DNA of 64,000 bases from positions 41,633,165-41,697,164 of the forward strand of contig NC_087064.1 of NCBI RefSeq assembly GCF_963678635.1. The letters run 5' to 3'. The notes beneath the pieces are model-generated. The model saw only the letters and a list, made by a program, of their open reading frames with translations, did no database searches and was not told the DNA's origin. Source of the stretch: Symsagittifera roscoffensis (taxonomy: Eukaryota > Xenacoelomorpha > Acoela > Convolutidae). Of this stretch, positions 52,201-64,000 are shown one piece after another (the first letter of the stretch is position 1; every line of letters begins with the position of its first letter). Both the position numbers and the translations under genes were made by a program.

Positions 52201-53606
52201 AGGATTTTGATTTGATCTTGTTTGGTCCGGGCTTAACTTATTAAAAAGTATGGATTCCATGAAGTAATTTATGTGAAATTTTACCATACTTGCGTGAATT
52301 TTAGCAACTTCGAATGTGGTACATGTGTCTTGAGGGAACGCAACTATGATTGCCTGTGTTCGCGTAGTGGGATAGGCGTAGTGTACCTATTCTAGTTGAA
52401 TTTTCCTATCGACTAACAATATTTCTTGGTAGCCTAAATTTTTTGCATTTTGACGATTTTTTGATTCCAATATGAGGTATCTAATTTTTGTAGTGTAAGT
52501 CATAAGTTAAACGTCCATGTGCGCGATGAAAGGGAAATTTATCGTCTAGTTGCACATGACCTTGATGGTGTTCAAATTGTGCTTGATGTGCAGAGTCTTG
52601 AAAAACTTAAAAGTTCACTGATTTATAATTTTCGTTTTTGTTTGGAACTATTTTTAAACGTTTGAGTTCATTTTAACAACCTTCGGGGTCAATATGAAAA
52701 AGTTTTTCTATATTATTTTGGTGAAAAGATTCATGGTTCTGTGTTTTTGTTGCCATTTGAAACTTGTGAACAATGTACTTTCTTTTCAGAAAAATTTCCC
52801 GTGAAATTATATTCTGTTTAGGTTGTTTCTCAGGCTTTTGAGAAAATTGTAGCACTTACAGTTGTTGATTCTATATCTTGTGGTTGCGATTTGATTAATT
52901 GTGCGACTTGATTAATTGCATATTTGTGTAGTATTTTTTGTTGGTTTTCTTTGTAATCATAATATGTGACAGAGAGATCTTGTCGTCTTGTTCGGGGTGA
53001 AGGACTTCTATGATTTATGGGTTCGATTTGTTCTAGATGAGAAAGGGTTTTTATTGCAAAAAAAAACTACTATTAAACGACACATGTGTACGATAGTCCT
53101 GAAAAATTATTTTAAATTGTTATAAAACCTATGATCTATTTTTATATACCTATAATATTTATAGATAAGTTTTGTTGTGATAATTGGAGGGGTGAAGATT
53201 GAGCTGTGATGTCTGGTGGTGATAATGGCAATGGATGAATTACTGAATTATTTAGTTTCGCTGTTATTTCAAACTTAGGAGCTCAGTTTTGTTGTGAAAG
53301 TATTCGGGTATTATGTTCTTGAATATCTTTGTGAAAAATGTGTCTGTATTGTAATCTGTTGAGTGCCCAATTTAGGAGTCTTTTGCTATCAAGAAAAAGG
53401 GCAGGGGGTGCTACAAAGGTGTTCCAATCTAATCTTAAACGTGTACTTGTACCTTGTAGCTCACGATATCTATCGTCTAAGTGACTTGGAAAGTTTGCGG
53501 GGAATATAATTGATGATGTTTGTCCTTGTGTGTGAGGGTGTTGATGGAAGTGATAATGTTTCTGGTAATGATAAAGAGGTATCTGAAGAAAGTTGCACTG
53601 GGTCAT
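49190..53606 (-). pseudogene. Env-like region of Gypsy element, fragmentary
   Basis: Minus-strand open fragments: 53606-53283 (RELQGTSTRLRLDWNTFVAP), the stretch opposite 52215-51760 containing LSKLETLHRLCELEKHK, 50593-50411, 50411-50052 (SDYIFHPDSTNKKFD) and 49615-49190 (VRQIYIICPLTNTFPLEEDS). Their position after integrase, their Asn-rich nature and the errantivirus-like style suggest an envelope glycoprotein. Stops and frameshifts are frequent. No fusion peptide or clear signal peptide was defined. Plus-strand ORFs here are shadows. Confidence 0.5.
49763..49981. repeat. 219-bp direct repeat, copy 2
   Basis: Second copy of 49052-49270. The intervening 492 bp carry env-like coding, so the repeat arose by a local duplication. 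Confidence 0.9.
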
Positions 53607-55895
53607 TTACAAGGTTAAGTTCGCCTTGGGAAACTGCGCTGGTCATCCAATGCGGGAGTCGTAAGGATGAAGTGTGGAGATTAAAGGGATTTTCACGATT
53701 TTGATTAGAAGCAGGTGTTGAACCTAATTAATTGGATGAAATGTTTGGTGTATTTTGTTGGGAAATGTTTTGAAGCAGTGGAGAGGTGCTTTGTATTATA
53801 CTAATTGAAAGGTCTAGAGGGGTTGATGATTATGATGAGAGAATATTGAACTGTACTCTTGGTGTGGTTAAGTTTCAACTGCATCGGGGTTGAACTGCTC
53901 ATTGTTCTATTTAAGTTTGATTTTGACTAAAATGCCTGGTTCTGTTAAGATCTTGTTATAATTAGGGGTAAATTTTATGGTTTACTCGCGCTGTGGTTCA
54001 CTGAGGGGTGCTTGTCTAATGGCTGGTATCAATGGTTCAGACAAGGATGCATGTCTTTCTTCAAAAGTATAGCGGTTTTCTATAAATGAGATACGGGTAG
54101 ATGATTGCGGTTGATTTCTTTGACTAATTATAGGTGTTGTTGGGGGTCTTGGGGTTGGTTGCTTGATGGGGAATCCTTAATAGGGTTTGGATTAACAACT
54201 TTGAATTTTTCTTATATTAAATCTGAGTTCTTACAAAATTCTTCTGCAAAAATGATCATTAAAACTTTTGCTAGTTCAATAGCAGTTAATGCCTTTTTTT
54301 GCATTTATACAGTGTCAGGTTAGATAAGCTAGAGTGGGGAGAAAAATTATGAAAAGAATATAAATTTTTAACTCAGTCAACATTGAAACATTACTAGAAT
54401 TATCAAGTTTTGTACCTGATTAGGTGATCAAGCGTTTTGGAGAAAAATGGGTCTAGATGAGGCAATAAAAAATATGAACTGAATACAACAAATTGGAAAA
54501 ATGAGGACTGCAAATTCTAAAAATCAAATATGAAAAAAGTATCAGCTTGAAAAAAGAATTGAAAGGTTGAAATGACTGTTATAACTGAGTGTAACTGAGT
54601 TTGTGTAACTGAGTTTGTGTAACTGAGTTTGAAATGAGCATTTGAAAAGTGATTTGCTTTACCAAATTTTTTAAAATTTTTTCAGAGTTTAAATCAAGTG
54701 TGGTCGAATTGTTTATTGATTTTTGACAAGAGGGTTGGTTGTGGAGAGTTTTTGGTAAAGGGATGTCTGGGTAATTAGGTATTAGCTTTCTGATGCTTCT
54801 TTTTATTTGGGGGAAGATTAGAGGTTCTTAGGCTAAAGGTCAGGTTGAGTTTTGTCTCTGGGCATATTTAAAATTTTCCTGTTGGCTAAATTCGGGATAT
54901 AAGATGAGACCGCTAATAATAGTGGTGGTACTTAAGGAAAATTGAGATGATTGTCAAACCACGTAATTTGATTGGGTGATTCTGAACGAGTTATTTGGAG
55001 AGAGAAAATGATTGTTTATAATGAAAAAGTTTGCTTTAGGTTTTCACTCAAAAGGTTATCTACGTTGTTAATCATTCAGAGCATTTTCTAGAATTCAACT
55101 TTCTTTAATATTTTGGATTGTGGAATAAAACTTTTGTAATCTTTTCCAGGTTGATTGCATTACGCGATGATTGGCATTGTTGTGATGTTTTTTGATTTCA
55201 AGGTTTAGGATTTTTTCCTGTAATTTACGATTTATTTTTGTTTTTTGAACTATTGGTTTTGTCTTTTCTTCTGGTTTTTCATTTTGTGTTTGATCAGGTG
55301 GTGGTGGTAAATTTTTGAAGTGTGGTGTTTCTGATTGATTATTAGTGTCTGTTTTTGTGTCGAAAATGTGTAGTCCTGTAAATGCGTTAATTCACGGAGG
55401 GCGGGTTTTGTCAGGTAGTACGGTAAAAGACTATTTCTATTTCGTACGAGTTTTTTTTTTGCCGTGATTTATCAGTTTTTATGTGTCAATGGTGGGCTTT
55501 TCTATAATTTGATATGGTATTTTTGGAATAGATTGCAGCTTTATTGAAATTCCTTTTTGAATTATAATCTTTGAAATTAAAACAAATTGTTTTTAGAATT
55601 GTTGCTGGTGTAAAACGTGATATTATTTGAGACTGAATATTTTGTCTTTGTAAAAAATTTTTTTGCGATTTTCTGATAGAATTCATTGTTTTTTATCGCT
55701 ATTTAAAATCCAATCTGTACGTGTTCCAGAAGCTAACTGTAAATTTTGTGGATGATGAAAACGATCTTCATCATGAGTGTAGAGTGGTAGGCTATGACAT
55801 ATTGAATTTTGATTTGGTTGACAGTAACTTTGTGCGTTTTTTGAGGTAATGTGTGGTTATTTGAGAATTATATGCTAATGGAAATAATTTTACGT
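53607..55895 (-). other. Degenerate Gypsy interval between env-like region and integrase
   Basis: No continuous ORF. A 66-codon minus fragment at 55486-55686 (QKNFLQRQNIQSQIISRFTP) may be integrase C-terminus or env start. A short tandem repeat (unit TGTAACTGAGTTTG, three to four copies) lies at about 54582-54631. Confidence 0.4.
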
Positions 55896-56216
55896 CTATT
55901 GGACATTCGGTCTGTTTTTTATCGTTTCCTGTAATTGTACATTGAAGGTAATCTTTAGTGAGCGGTTCATGCCTTCAACTAGTCCGTTTGTCCATGGGTT
56001 ATGTGATGTTCTTGGTTTATGTTTAAATTTGTAAAGACGACACAGTGTAATTAATTCGTTATTTATAAATTTTGATCGCTTATTTGTAACAAGGATTTCG
56101 AAAACTCCGAATTTTGCTATCGAATGTTTATATAGTGTGGTGTAAGCATAATAAGCGTTAAAACGGGGTACAGGATTGAGTGCCACATAGTGTGTAAATG
56201 GTTCCACTCTTACCAT
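55896..56216 (-). pseudogene. Gypsy integrase core fragment (copy 1)
   Basis: Contains FGVFEILVTNKRSKFINNEL (where the second catalytic Asp of 'TDxGxxF' reads Asn), then CRLYKFKHKPRTSHNPWTNG and LVEGMNRSLK, which holds the catalytic Glu. The layout is that of a Ty3/Gypsy integrase core C-terminal half. Confidence 0.75.
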
Positions 56217-57285
56217 TATATACGAACTTCCTTCTGAGGATAGGGATAAAGGGCCTTTGGTATTGAAGGAGATTCTATGATTGAAATATAAACTTTGTCC
56301 TTTTTAGTCTTGTTTTTCTGTTATCTGTTTTTGGTGTGGACTTTGTTTATTTAATTGACTTGTAATGCATTCAATACAAAGTACTTTTTATCCAAATTGG
56401 TGCGGTGAAAAATTAAATACGATTAAACTCCAGCATAGTGGTAGACAGGGTACTTTCGTGTCTGGATGGTGGAATTCTAAAATGTCAGTGTTTTCATTTA
56501 TTGTTGTATTGTTAAATTTTCGAAAATATTGGAGTATTTTCTTGTTTTCTAATATTCTGATATCTGCTTCCATGGGTTTTAGTTTGTATTTATGCCAAGA
56601 TTGGATCCCAAATGTCTGATGACAGGGTGGGTTGAGATTTTGATGTTTTTGTAATAACTGAGTTGTCAACTTTTCAGTGTTTGGGGAAAAATTTGAGTTT
56701 CACTTCTGGACCGAGGGATAATATCTGAGGGATTTTGTACATCAAATATTTTAACGATTGTGTATTTTTGAGCTGTATCTGGAGGGCTTGACAAGTTTAT
56801 CATATCCGTGATGTCTTCTTTTTCTAATATTAGTAACGATTTTTTTCGTTGTGGTTTTTGTTGATAGAGTTTAGTTGTGTATTGTTTTTTATCCATAATG
56901 AATATGGTATGGGTTTAAATGTTCTTTTCTTCATAAACCTTCTTCATAGTGGTTGTTATGGCAATCTAGGTATAGTGAAAAATATTCTAGGTTGTTTGTT
57001 CGCTGTTATCAGAGTCTGTTTTTACTGCATCTTTTACATTTTAATCTTGGTGATGTTTCGTCTTTTACGAGAAAGATTTTTTTTTGTGGTTTTTCTAGAG
57101 TTCTTTTTCATGCAAGAAGTTCAAGTGGTGTATTTCGACTAAGTGTATCCGGTAAAGCAAGATTTTGCCTCCTGTTCGAAATATATGTAGTTTTAGAAAT
57201 TTCATTAGAGTTCGTTGAAATCTGTTTACTCGATGATTAGGATTCGATTTCTGTGTGAAAAGAAAAATTATGGCTTTTTGATCTC

Positions 57286-57600
57286 TTAATAAAACTGTTG
57301 GGTGTTTACATACTCTGTTAGTGTATATTTTATGGCTGTACAGTCTCTCATAACTGTAGAGAGTCTGAGTTCTGCTTGTGTAAAAAGTCTTGAATTTACT
57401 GATAAAAGGTTCATTCTATTAGTGCCTTGATGTGATTGCAAAAGTGCTGCGCAAATTCCAAAATTGGAAGCATCGCACAAAGCGTAAAAAAGTTGGTCTG
57501 GAGCTGGAATTGTATTTGAAGTTTGTTCTGTGAGAAGAGACTTAATTTTATCGAAGCGTTTTGGATGATCTAAGTCCAGTTGAACTTATTTTGTTGTCTA
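57286..57600 (-). pseudogene. Gypsy RNase H fragment (copy 1)
   Basis: FYALCDASNFGICAALLQSH-type start (Asp) followed by TQAELRLSTVMRDCTAIKYT, typical of Gypsy RNase H. Confidence 0.75.
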
Positions 57601-57933
57601 AGAGTATTATAAAATGGTCTAAGACATAATTGCAATTTATAAACTTATTTGTTTTAACAGATTAGAACTTATTATAACTTTAACATTCCAAGGAATTCTT
57701 GAATTTTCTTTTATTTTGATGGTGGTTGGAGTTTTAAATTGCATCTAATCGGGATTTTAAAGGTGTTTTTGTAGTGCCTTCAACAATATGTCCCAGGAAT
57801 TTCACACAGGTAAGGAAAATTTGTGATTTATCTGGAGCTGCTCTCATGTTTTCTTACAATAAATTTTGGTGAAATTATCTAAAACTGTAAATAATTTCTC
57901 TTTAACTTGATATTGTATGAAAATATCGTATAA

Positions 57934-58771
57934 TTATGTAAAAACGTTTTGGATGAGGATTAGTGGTTTAAAGTTTTTGCTCATTAGTACGAAAAATGCT
58001 GCTGGTCCTATGGATAATTCATGAAACAGTCTATTAAGTTCGTATTGTTGATTTCCAATAACGAATTTTGTAGAACGACGCAATTGTTCATCTAATCGCA
58101 TTTGATTGTATGCACTATTCATATCGGCTGTGGTACAATAGTGTCCGTTCATTTTTGTAGGTAATACTTGTATGGGTTCTATGGGCCAAATGCATTTTGA
58201 TTCATCAAGTAGAGAATTTTATCATCGTGCGTCTGAAACAATTTTTAGTGATTCTCCTATAGCAAGAATAGTTATTGGGTTTATAAATAAATTTTTTCCT
58301 TCGGGTTGTTCTTTTTTACTGGTGATATAATTTCATAATGTTCAAGAATGTCAAGAAGTCTGTTTACATTGTCTCTCAAATGTTTTGGTACTTTACTTGC
58401 GCGTTGTTTTTTGAAAACCGCGTCGGATTTCAGTGGAAGGTGTAGTGGTGAATGTCTTTTTTACCATCAAACTTTGATGTAGCACAAACCAGCGGACTTT
58501 TTAATATTAAATCTGCTAATTGTTCAAATTTCTTGTTGGTTAAATTGAGAATGTTGAAAATTCAATGTTGTTCAATTGTGTGGTTGGCAATTTGAAATGT
58601 TGGTTTAAAAAAGAGGGTTTTTGTGAAAAACTGTCGAGTAAAGTGTGTTATTTTTAATGAAAAATTCTTCATTAAGAAGTTGATTGACAAATATCTAATA
58701 GTTTTATCTAATAACTCTATATGCCTTTTCTTGTGTAAGGTAAAAAGTTGCATTTGTTCCACAATATCCAA
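57934..58771 (-). pseudogene. Gypsy reverse transcriptase fragment (copy 1)
   Basis: The N-terminal piece lies at 58771-58562. The palm segment at 58152-57934 reads HYCTTADMNSAYNQMRLDEQ (catalytic Asp) and ELSIGPAAFFVLMS. The YxDD region is just beyond and frameshifted. Confidence 0.75.
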
Positions 58772-59164
58772 GGAGTCCTAAAAGAAAAAAATGATTTCAT
58801 ATGGTGAGTTACTATATACATGTAATCCTATGGTATCTACGTTTGTGTTTTTAGCGTATTTGATAGTTGAAATCATTACTCTAAAAAAATTATGGATTGG
58901 TTTGAATTCAAACTTAGGCATATAAAGTTCCTGTGTATTTGGTCGTTGTTACACTGGTGAATATGGTTGATGGAAAAATTATACGGATGTCCTGTTAATG
59001 GTCTTCATTGTTTTTTACGTGATTTCATAAAACTTTATAAATTTTTGAAAAAATGGGGGTTGTTTATTTAGTCTTTGCAAAAAAGTTGAAAATGTTTCAT
59101 TGAGTTTATTAGATTTATCTTTTATTTGCAATTTACCGTTTCGGATGTTTGTAGTTGAGTCAAA

Positions 59165-59416
59165 TTAAGTAATAAATGGGATTCCGACTATGTTATGTTT
59201 AATATCTGTGATGTAAAATAATTGTTTGAAATGTTTTAGCAGGAGATTTTTTTGTTCCATTATTCGTGTTGGTATGTGGAATAAGTGAATTTTTCCGTCA
59301 TTCGATATGTTGATAAGGTTAGCGTATGCGCTTGAGTCGATTGAAAATATTATTTCAAGATTTGGTGGTTGAAAATTTTCGTTTTTGGGCTTTCTAGAAG
59401 TATTGGGATTATCCAT
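59165..59416 (-). pseudogene. Gypsy protease-like fragment
   Basis: EIIFSIDSSAYANLINIS, where an aspartic protease would have D-T/S-G, and NIVGIPFIT near the end, the usual flap-end block (ILGxPFL). The Gly after Asp-Ser is replaced by Ser, so it is probably inactive. Confidence 0.5.
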
Positions 59417-60449
59417 TTTTTTGGGGGTTGGTACTTTATTAGTTGTTTTCTGGTATACATTATTCAGACTTGAAACATTTTCAATTATATGTGGAGTGTA
59501 GTTCGCAGCAGCTTGACTGTTTTTTGTTTCTTGAAAATTTAAATTGATGGAATCATTTTTGTAATAGTTCGATTCAATTGGTTTTTTATATTCATGATTT
59601 ATTTCAAGCTTGTTAATAATTACTGTGCTTTTTGTATCGCTTCCGTCATCTGTGCTTTCAAAGTGTATGTGGTTTAGTTGTAATTCTGAAGTTTCTATTT
59701 TGTCAATGGTCTTGTTTCATTTGTAGAGTGTACTTGGTTGATTTTTATTTGATTTTTTGGTGTACTACTTCTGTAGTTTCGATTTGGCTTGTTTGAATAT
59801 TGAGAACTTTTTCTTGATTCGTTTTGATAGTCGTTGTTCCTTTTTCTAGCTTTATCACGGGATCTATTATTATAATTTTTTAAGGGCCTGTTTGTAGGGT
59901 GGTTTTGTGGTTTTTTGTTTGAGTAATTCCAGTCTCGATTGTTTGAATAGTATTGATTTCGAGTATTTGAATAGTTTCGGTTCCGATTATTTAAAGAATT
60001 TCTTGAACGGTCATTGGAATTGTATCTATTCTGAGAGTTTGAATTTGAGCGGTTTCTATTATAGTTTGAGTGATTGCTTTTATTTAAGTTTGATCTAGAG
60101 TAATTATCTGATACTGATTGTTTCGACTCTTTGATCTGCTATATCTTTTTTGTGAGTAGTTTTGCGGATTTCGTCAATTTGTTGATTTTCTGCGAAAACT
60201 ATTTTAGTATGGGGATTGTGATCTGTTATTACAAGAGCTATTGATTAGGTAAGTTTTGATCTTTTTTCAAGTATTGATAAAAAGATTTGTTTGGTTATTT
60301 GTGTTTTAGTGGTCTATATAATGTGTCTTGTTGTTTTTGTCTACAATCAGCAATGCTACATCGATATCTACAACAACAATTACACCAATTTTTGAATGAT
60401 GGTTTGCTTTTAAAATTTGAACTCTTTCCATAGATGTTTATGATCTGAG
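59417..60449 (-). pseudogene. Gypsy gag C-terminal region, Asn/Arg/Ser/Tyr-rich
   Basis: Minus-strand text is dominated by short units such as NRNYSN and SNNRDWNYSN over about 59780-60110, with a Cys cluster WCNCCCRYRC near 60360-60390. No standard CCHC knuckle was seen. The plus-strand ORF 59907-60098 is a shadow of this repeat. Stops are present near 60140-60300. Confidence 0.5.
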
Positions 60450-60710
60450 TTATTTTTTTTTTGCTAGTTCATTGTCAGAGTCTGGAATAATCTTAGTTTG
60501 TGGAGTTGTTTTTTGAACCTTGCGTACATATTCAAATTTTATATTCTCTGCTTCCTCTAGTTTCATTGTGACTTGAGCTTGATCTTGTTTGTCCATTTGT
60601 TTTCGAAAATGAAAATCAGGTTCCCGGATTGATGATGAATGTGATGCTTTTTTTTTTCTTGCAATTTTTGGTAATTGTTGTGTTAGAGATATCATTAGAA
60701 ATTTTGTCAT
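60450..60710 (-). pseudogene. Gypsy gag N-terminal fragment (copy 1)
   Basis: Begins MTKFLMISLTQQLPKIARKK. The same start occurs at 63800 in copy 2, which shows a duplicated module. Confidence 0.55.
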
Positions 60711-60944
60711 TTTCGTGATGTTGAATCTTGTGCATTAAGAGAAAATGCTTTTCGTGTAAGAGTTTTTTCTTTCTGCGAGTTGTTTTATTGTTTCGTTCTG
60801 GAGTCGATTATTTTCAATGCATAAAACTCTTTTATGTTGTTTGTTTTGTTCAAAGTCAAACATTTTGGAAAAGTGTTGAGTTTTAAAACTTGGTTTTGGT
60901 ACTTGTTGAGTATAGTTATGTTCTTGTTGTTGATTTTGTAATTT

Positions 60945-61300
60945 TACGTCTACTGAACATTCGGTGTACTTTCTATCGTTTCCGTTAATTGTACATCGAA
61001 GAAATTTTTTTAGTGAGTGGTTAATGCCTTCAACTTGTCCGTTTGTCTATCCATAGGGCATGTGAGGTTCTTGGTTTATGTTTAATATTGTAAAGACGAC
61101 ACAGTGTAATTAATTCGTTTTTTATGAAATCTGTTCCATTATTTGTAACAAGGATTTCGAGAAATCCGAATTTTGCTATCCAATGTTCATATAGTGTGGT
61201 GTAAGCTTAATAAGCGTTAAAATGGAGTACAGGATTGAGTGCCACATAGTGTGTAGGTGCATCCACTCTTACCATTATATACGAACTTCATTTTGAGGAC
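60945..61300 (-). pseudogene. Gypsy integrase fragment (copy 2)
   Basis: Same nucleotide layout as 55900-56216, including 'gtaaagacgacacagtgtaa', but with more frame breaks, so no long ORF remains. Confidence 0.65.
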
Positions 61301-61964
61301 GGGGACAAAGGGCCTTTGGTATTGAAGGAGATTCTGTGATTGAAATATTAACTTTGTCGTTTTTAGTCTTGTTTTTCTGCTATCTGTTTTTGGTGTGGAA
61401 ACTATTTATTCAATTGACTTGTAATGCAATCAATACAAAAGTATTTATTATCCAAACTGGTGCGGTGAAGTTTGAAATACGACTAAAATTCAGCATAGTG
61501 GTAGAAAGGGTACTTTTGTGTTTTGATGGTGGAATTCTAAAAAGTCAGTGTTTTCATTTATTGTTGTATTGTTAAAATTTCAAAAATATAGGAGTATTTT
61601 CTTGTTTTCTAATGTTGTGATATCTGCTTCTATGTATTTATACCAAGATTTGACGCCAAATGTCGGATGACAGGGTGGGTCGAGATTTTGATGTTTTTGT
61701 AATAACTGAATTGTCAACCTTTCAGTGTTGGGGGAAAAATTTGAATTTCACTTTTGGATAGAGGGATATTATCTAAAGGATCTTGTACATCAAATACTTT
61801 TTTGATTGTGTGTTTTCGAGCTGTATATGAAGGGCTTGCCAAGTTTATCATATTATTTTCTTCATAGAGATTTTTCATAGTGATTGTTTTGGCAATCTAG
61901 ATATAGTGGAAAATGTTCTAAGCTGTTTGTTCGCTTAGTATCAGAGTCTGTTTTTACTGCGTAT

Positions 61965-62585
61965 TTACATTTTAATCGTGGTGATGTTTCTCCTTTTACG
62001 AGAAAGATTTTTTTGTGGTTTTTCTATAGTTGTTTTTCGTGTAAGGAGTTCAAGCGGTGTATTTCGACTAAGTGTATCCAGTAAACCAAGATTTTTGCCT
62101 CCTGTCCGAAATATATGTAGTTTTGGAAAGATCATTAGAGTTCGTTGAAATCTGTATACTCTATGATTTGGATTCGATTTCTGTGTGAAAAAAAAAATTA
62201 TGGCTTTTTGATCTCTTAAAAAAACTGTTGGGTGTTTTGAGCCAAAGATTGAGAATTCATGCTCTGTTAGTGCATACTTCATGGCTGTACAATCTCTCGT
62301 AACTGTACAGAGTCCGAGTTCTGCTTGTGTAAAAAGTCTTGATATTACTATTAAAAGGTTTATTTTATTAGTGCCTTAATGTGATTGCAAAAAAACTGCG
62401 CGAATTCCAAAATTGGAAGCATCGCACATAGCGTAAAAAAGCTGGTTTAGATCTGGAATTCTATTTGAGATTTGTTCTGTGAGAAGAGGTTTAACTTTAT
62501 CGAAGCGTTTTTGATGTTCTAAAGTTAAGTTGAACTTATTTTGTTGTCTAAGAGTATTATAGAATGGTCTAAGACATAAATGCAA
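61965..62585 (-). pseudogene. Gypsy RNase H and connection (copy 2)
   Basis: 62585-62376 carries FYAMCDASNFGIRAVFLQSH; 62282-61965 reads MKYALTEHEFSIFGSKHPTV and continues to a basic RNase H-integrase linker (LDTLSRNTPLELLTRK). This linker is better preserved than in copy 1. Confidence 0.72.
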
Positions 62586-62868
62586 TTTATAAATTTATTT
62601 GCTTTAAGAACTTTAACATTCCAGGGAACTCGTGGATTTTTTTTTTAATTTGATGGTGGTTGGAGTTTTAAATTGCATCTATTCGGGATTATAAAGGTGT
62701 TTTTGTAGTGCCTTCAACAATATGTCCCAGGAATTTTACACAAGTGAGGAAATTTTGTGATTTATCTGGAGCTGCTCTCATGTCTTCTTTTAACAAGTTT
62801 TGGTGAAATTTATCTAAAACTGTAAACAATTTCTGTTTAACTTGATATTTTATGAAAATATCGTCTTA

Positions 62869-63500
62869 TTAATTTAAAACGTTTTGGATGAGGATTAGTG
62901 GTTTGAAATTGTTGCTCATAAGTACAAAAAATGCTGCTGGTCCTATGGATAAGTCATGAAACCGTCTATTAAACTCGTATTGTTGATTTCCAATATTGAA
63001 ATTTGTGAAACAACGCAATTGTTCATCTAATGGCATTTGATTGTATGCGCAATTCATATCGGCTGTGGTACAATAGTGTCCGTTTATCTTTATAAGTAAT
63101 ACTTGTATGGGTTCTATGGGCCAACTGCATTTTGATTCATCAAGTAGAGAGTTTTATCATTGTTCGTCTGAAACAGTTTTCAGTGATTCTCCTTTAGCAA
63201 GAATAGTTACTGGGTTTATGAGTAAATGTTTACCTTCGAGTTCTTGTTCTTTTTTACTGTAACATAATTTCATAGTGTTCAAGAATGTCAAGAAGTCTGT
63301 TTACTTTGTCTCAAATGTATTGGTACTTTAATTGCGCGTTGTTTTTTGAAAATCGAGTCGGATTTCAGTGGAAGGTTTAGTGGTGAATGTCTTTTTTTAC
63401 CATCAAACTTTGATGTAGCTAAAACCATGGGACTTTTTAATAGTAAATCCGGTAATTGATCAAAGTCTTGTTGGTTAATTTGAAAATGATGAAAATTCAA
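62869..63500 (-). pseudogene. Gypsy reverse transcriptase fragment (copy 2)
   Basis: 63057-62869 has MNCAYNQMPLDEQLRCFTNF and DLSIGPAAFFVLMSN; 63500-63288 has LLKSPMVLATSKFDGKKRHS, the start of RT. Matches 57934-58500. Confidence 0.7.
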
Positions 63501-63539
63501 TGTTGTTCAATTGCGTCATTGGAAATTTGGAACGTTGGT

Positions 63540-63800
63540 TTAAAAAAGGGGGTTTTTGTGAAAAAATTTCGAGTCAAGTGTGTTATTTTTAATGAAAAGT
63601 TCTTCGTTAAGAAGTTGATTGACAAATATGGCTTTTGTTGATAGGGTTTTGTGGTTTAAAATTGTACTTCTTAAGAGTATTATAGAATATCTTCGGTAAA
63701 ATATATCAGGATCACGGATTGATGATGAATGTGATGCTCTCTTTTTTCTTGCAATTTTTGGTAATTGTTGTGTTAGAGATATCATTAGAAATTTTGTCAT
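63540..63800 (-). pseudogene. Gypsy gag start joined to RT-side sequence (copy 2)
   Basis: MTKFLMISLTQQLPKIARKK at 63800, then after about 63715 the text no longer matches gag of copy 1 and by about 63640 it matches the region beside RT, marking the internal deletion. Confidence 0.55.
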
Positions 63801-64000
63801 TTTCGTAATGTTGAATCTTGTGCATTAAGAGAAAATGCTTTTCGTTTAAGAGTTTTTTTCTTTCTGCGAGTTGGTTTATTGTTTTGTTCTGGAGTCGATT
63901 TCAATGCATAAAACTCTTTTTTGTTGTTTGTTTTGTTCAGAGTCAAATATTTTGGAAAATTGTTGAGTTTTAAAACTTGGTTTTGGTACTTGTTGAGTAT

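Larger units (their letters stand above)
49000..60930 (-). mobile_element. Decayed Ty3/Gypsy element with env-like region (copy 1)
   Basis: Minus-strand order from 60.9 kb downwards: gag, Asn/Arg-rich nucleocapsid, protease, reverse transcriptase, RNase H, integrase, then an env-like region to about 49.19 kb. All frames are broken. LTRs were not located; the 5' end may be replaced by the junction with copy 2 near 60.93 kb. Confidence 0.72.
60931..64000 (-). mobile_element. Partial second Gypsy copy, tandem to the first
   Basis: 60945-63660 aligns by eye with 55900-58720 (integrase to RT). 63715-64000 aligns with about 60625-60913 (gag), the gag copies being offset by about 3.09 kb. Protease and the gag C-terminal region are absent, so the copy is internally deleted. 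The window ends inside it. Confidence 0.72.

Noticed and set aside
51814-52215. 133-codon plus-strand ORF
   Set aside because: The opposite strand carries better env-like coding (LSKLETLHRLCELEK); the plus ORF is a shadow.
59907-60098. Plus-strand ORF with Tyr/Ser/Leu repeats
   Set aside because: Complement of the Asn/Arg-rich gag repeat on the minus strand.

Overview
This is eukaryotic, AT-rich DNA from what is most likely an invertebrate animal. It has GT-AG introns, BEL/Pao, Ty3/Gypsy, RTE-type and Polinton/Maverick elements, SINE-like repeats, and one clear spliced metazoan gene. I could not narrow the species.

The only host gene I can support is a homologue of MDM1, a centriolar microtubule-binding protein, on the + strand. 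Fourteen exons between 11695 and 45025 keep compatible intron phases, total 2544 nt, and end at a stop codon; the first coding exon is not securely identified. Almost everything else is mobile DNA lying upstream of it, in its introns or downstream.

Layout. 980-11065: a minus-strand non-LTR retrotransposon, cut in two by a 7.2 kb BEL/Pao LTR retrotransposon (1538-8758, 202-bp LTRs, 5-bp target duplication). The BEL/Pao element carries on its opposite strand a two-exon gene resembling a JmjC/cupin oxygenase. 11695-13366: MDM1 exons 1-4. 13367-20848: a large intron with a tandem, decayed gag-like repeat, a perfect 242-bp fold-back and a hAT-like repeat. 20849-21181: MDM1 exons 5-6. 21275-38919: a 17.6 kb Polinton with matching 6-bp target duplications, inserted in an intron that would otherwise be about 118 bp. 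It holds exonuclease-like, membrane, ATPase, integrase, penton, basic virion, major capsid, protease and DNA polymerase B genes, nearly all broken by frameshifts or stops. 38951-45025: the last eight MDM1 exons with SINE and MITE insertions. 45026-48990: repeats, including a 139-bp-arm fold-back and a tRNA-derived SINE. 49000-64000: decayed minus-strand Ty3/Gypsy elements with an env-like region and a partial tandem duplication.

The most unusual items are the antisense intron-containing cargo gene inside the BEL/Pao element, the cleanly bounded Polinton in a tiny MDM1 intron with a 399-bp intron-like insert in its polymerase, and the twin hairpins that share one 35-nt loop near 17.3-17.6 kb. 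All family assignments are by reading motifs; no database search was run.
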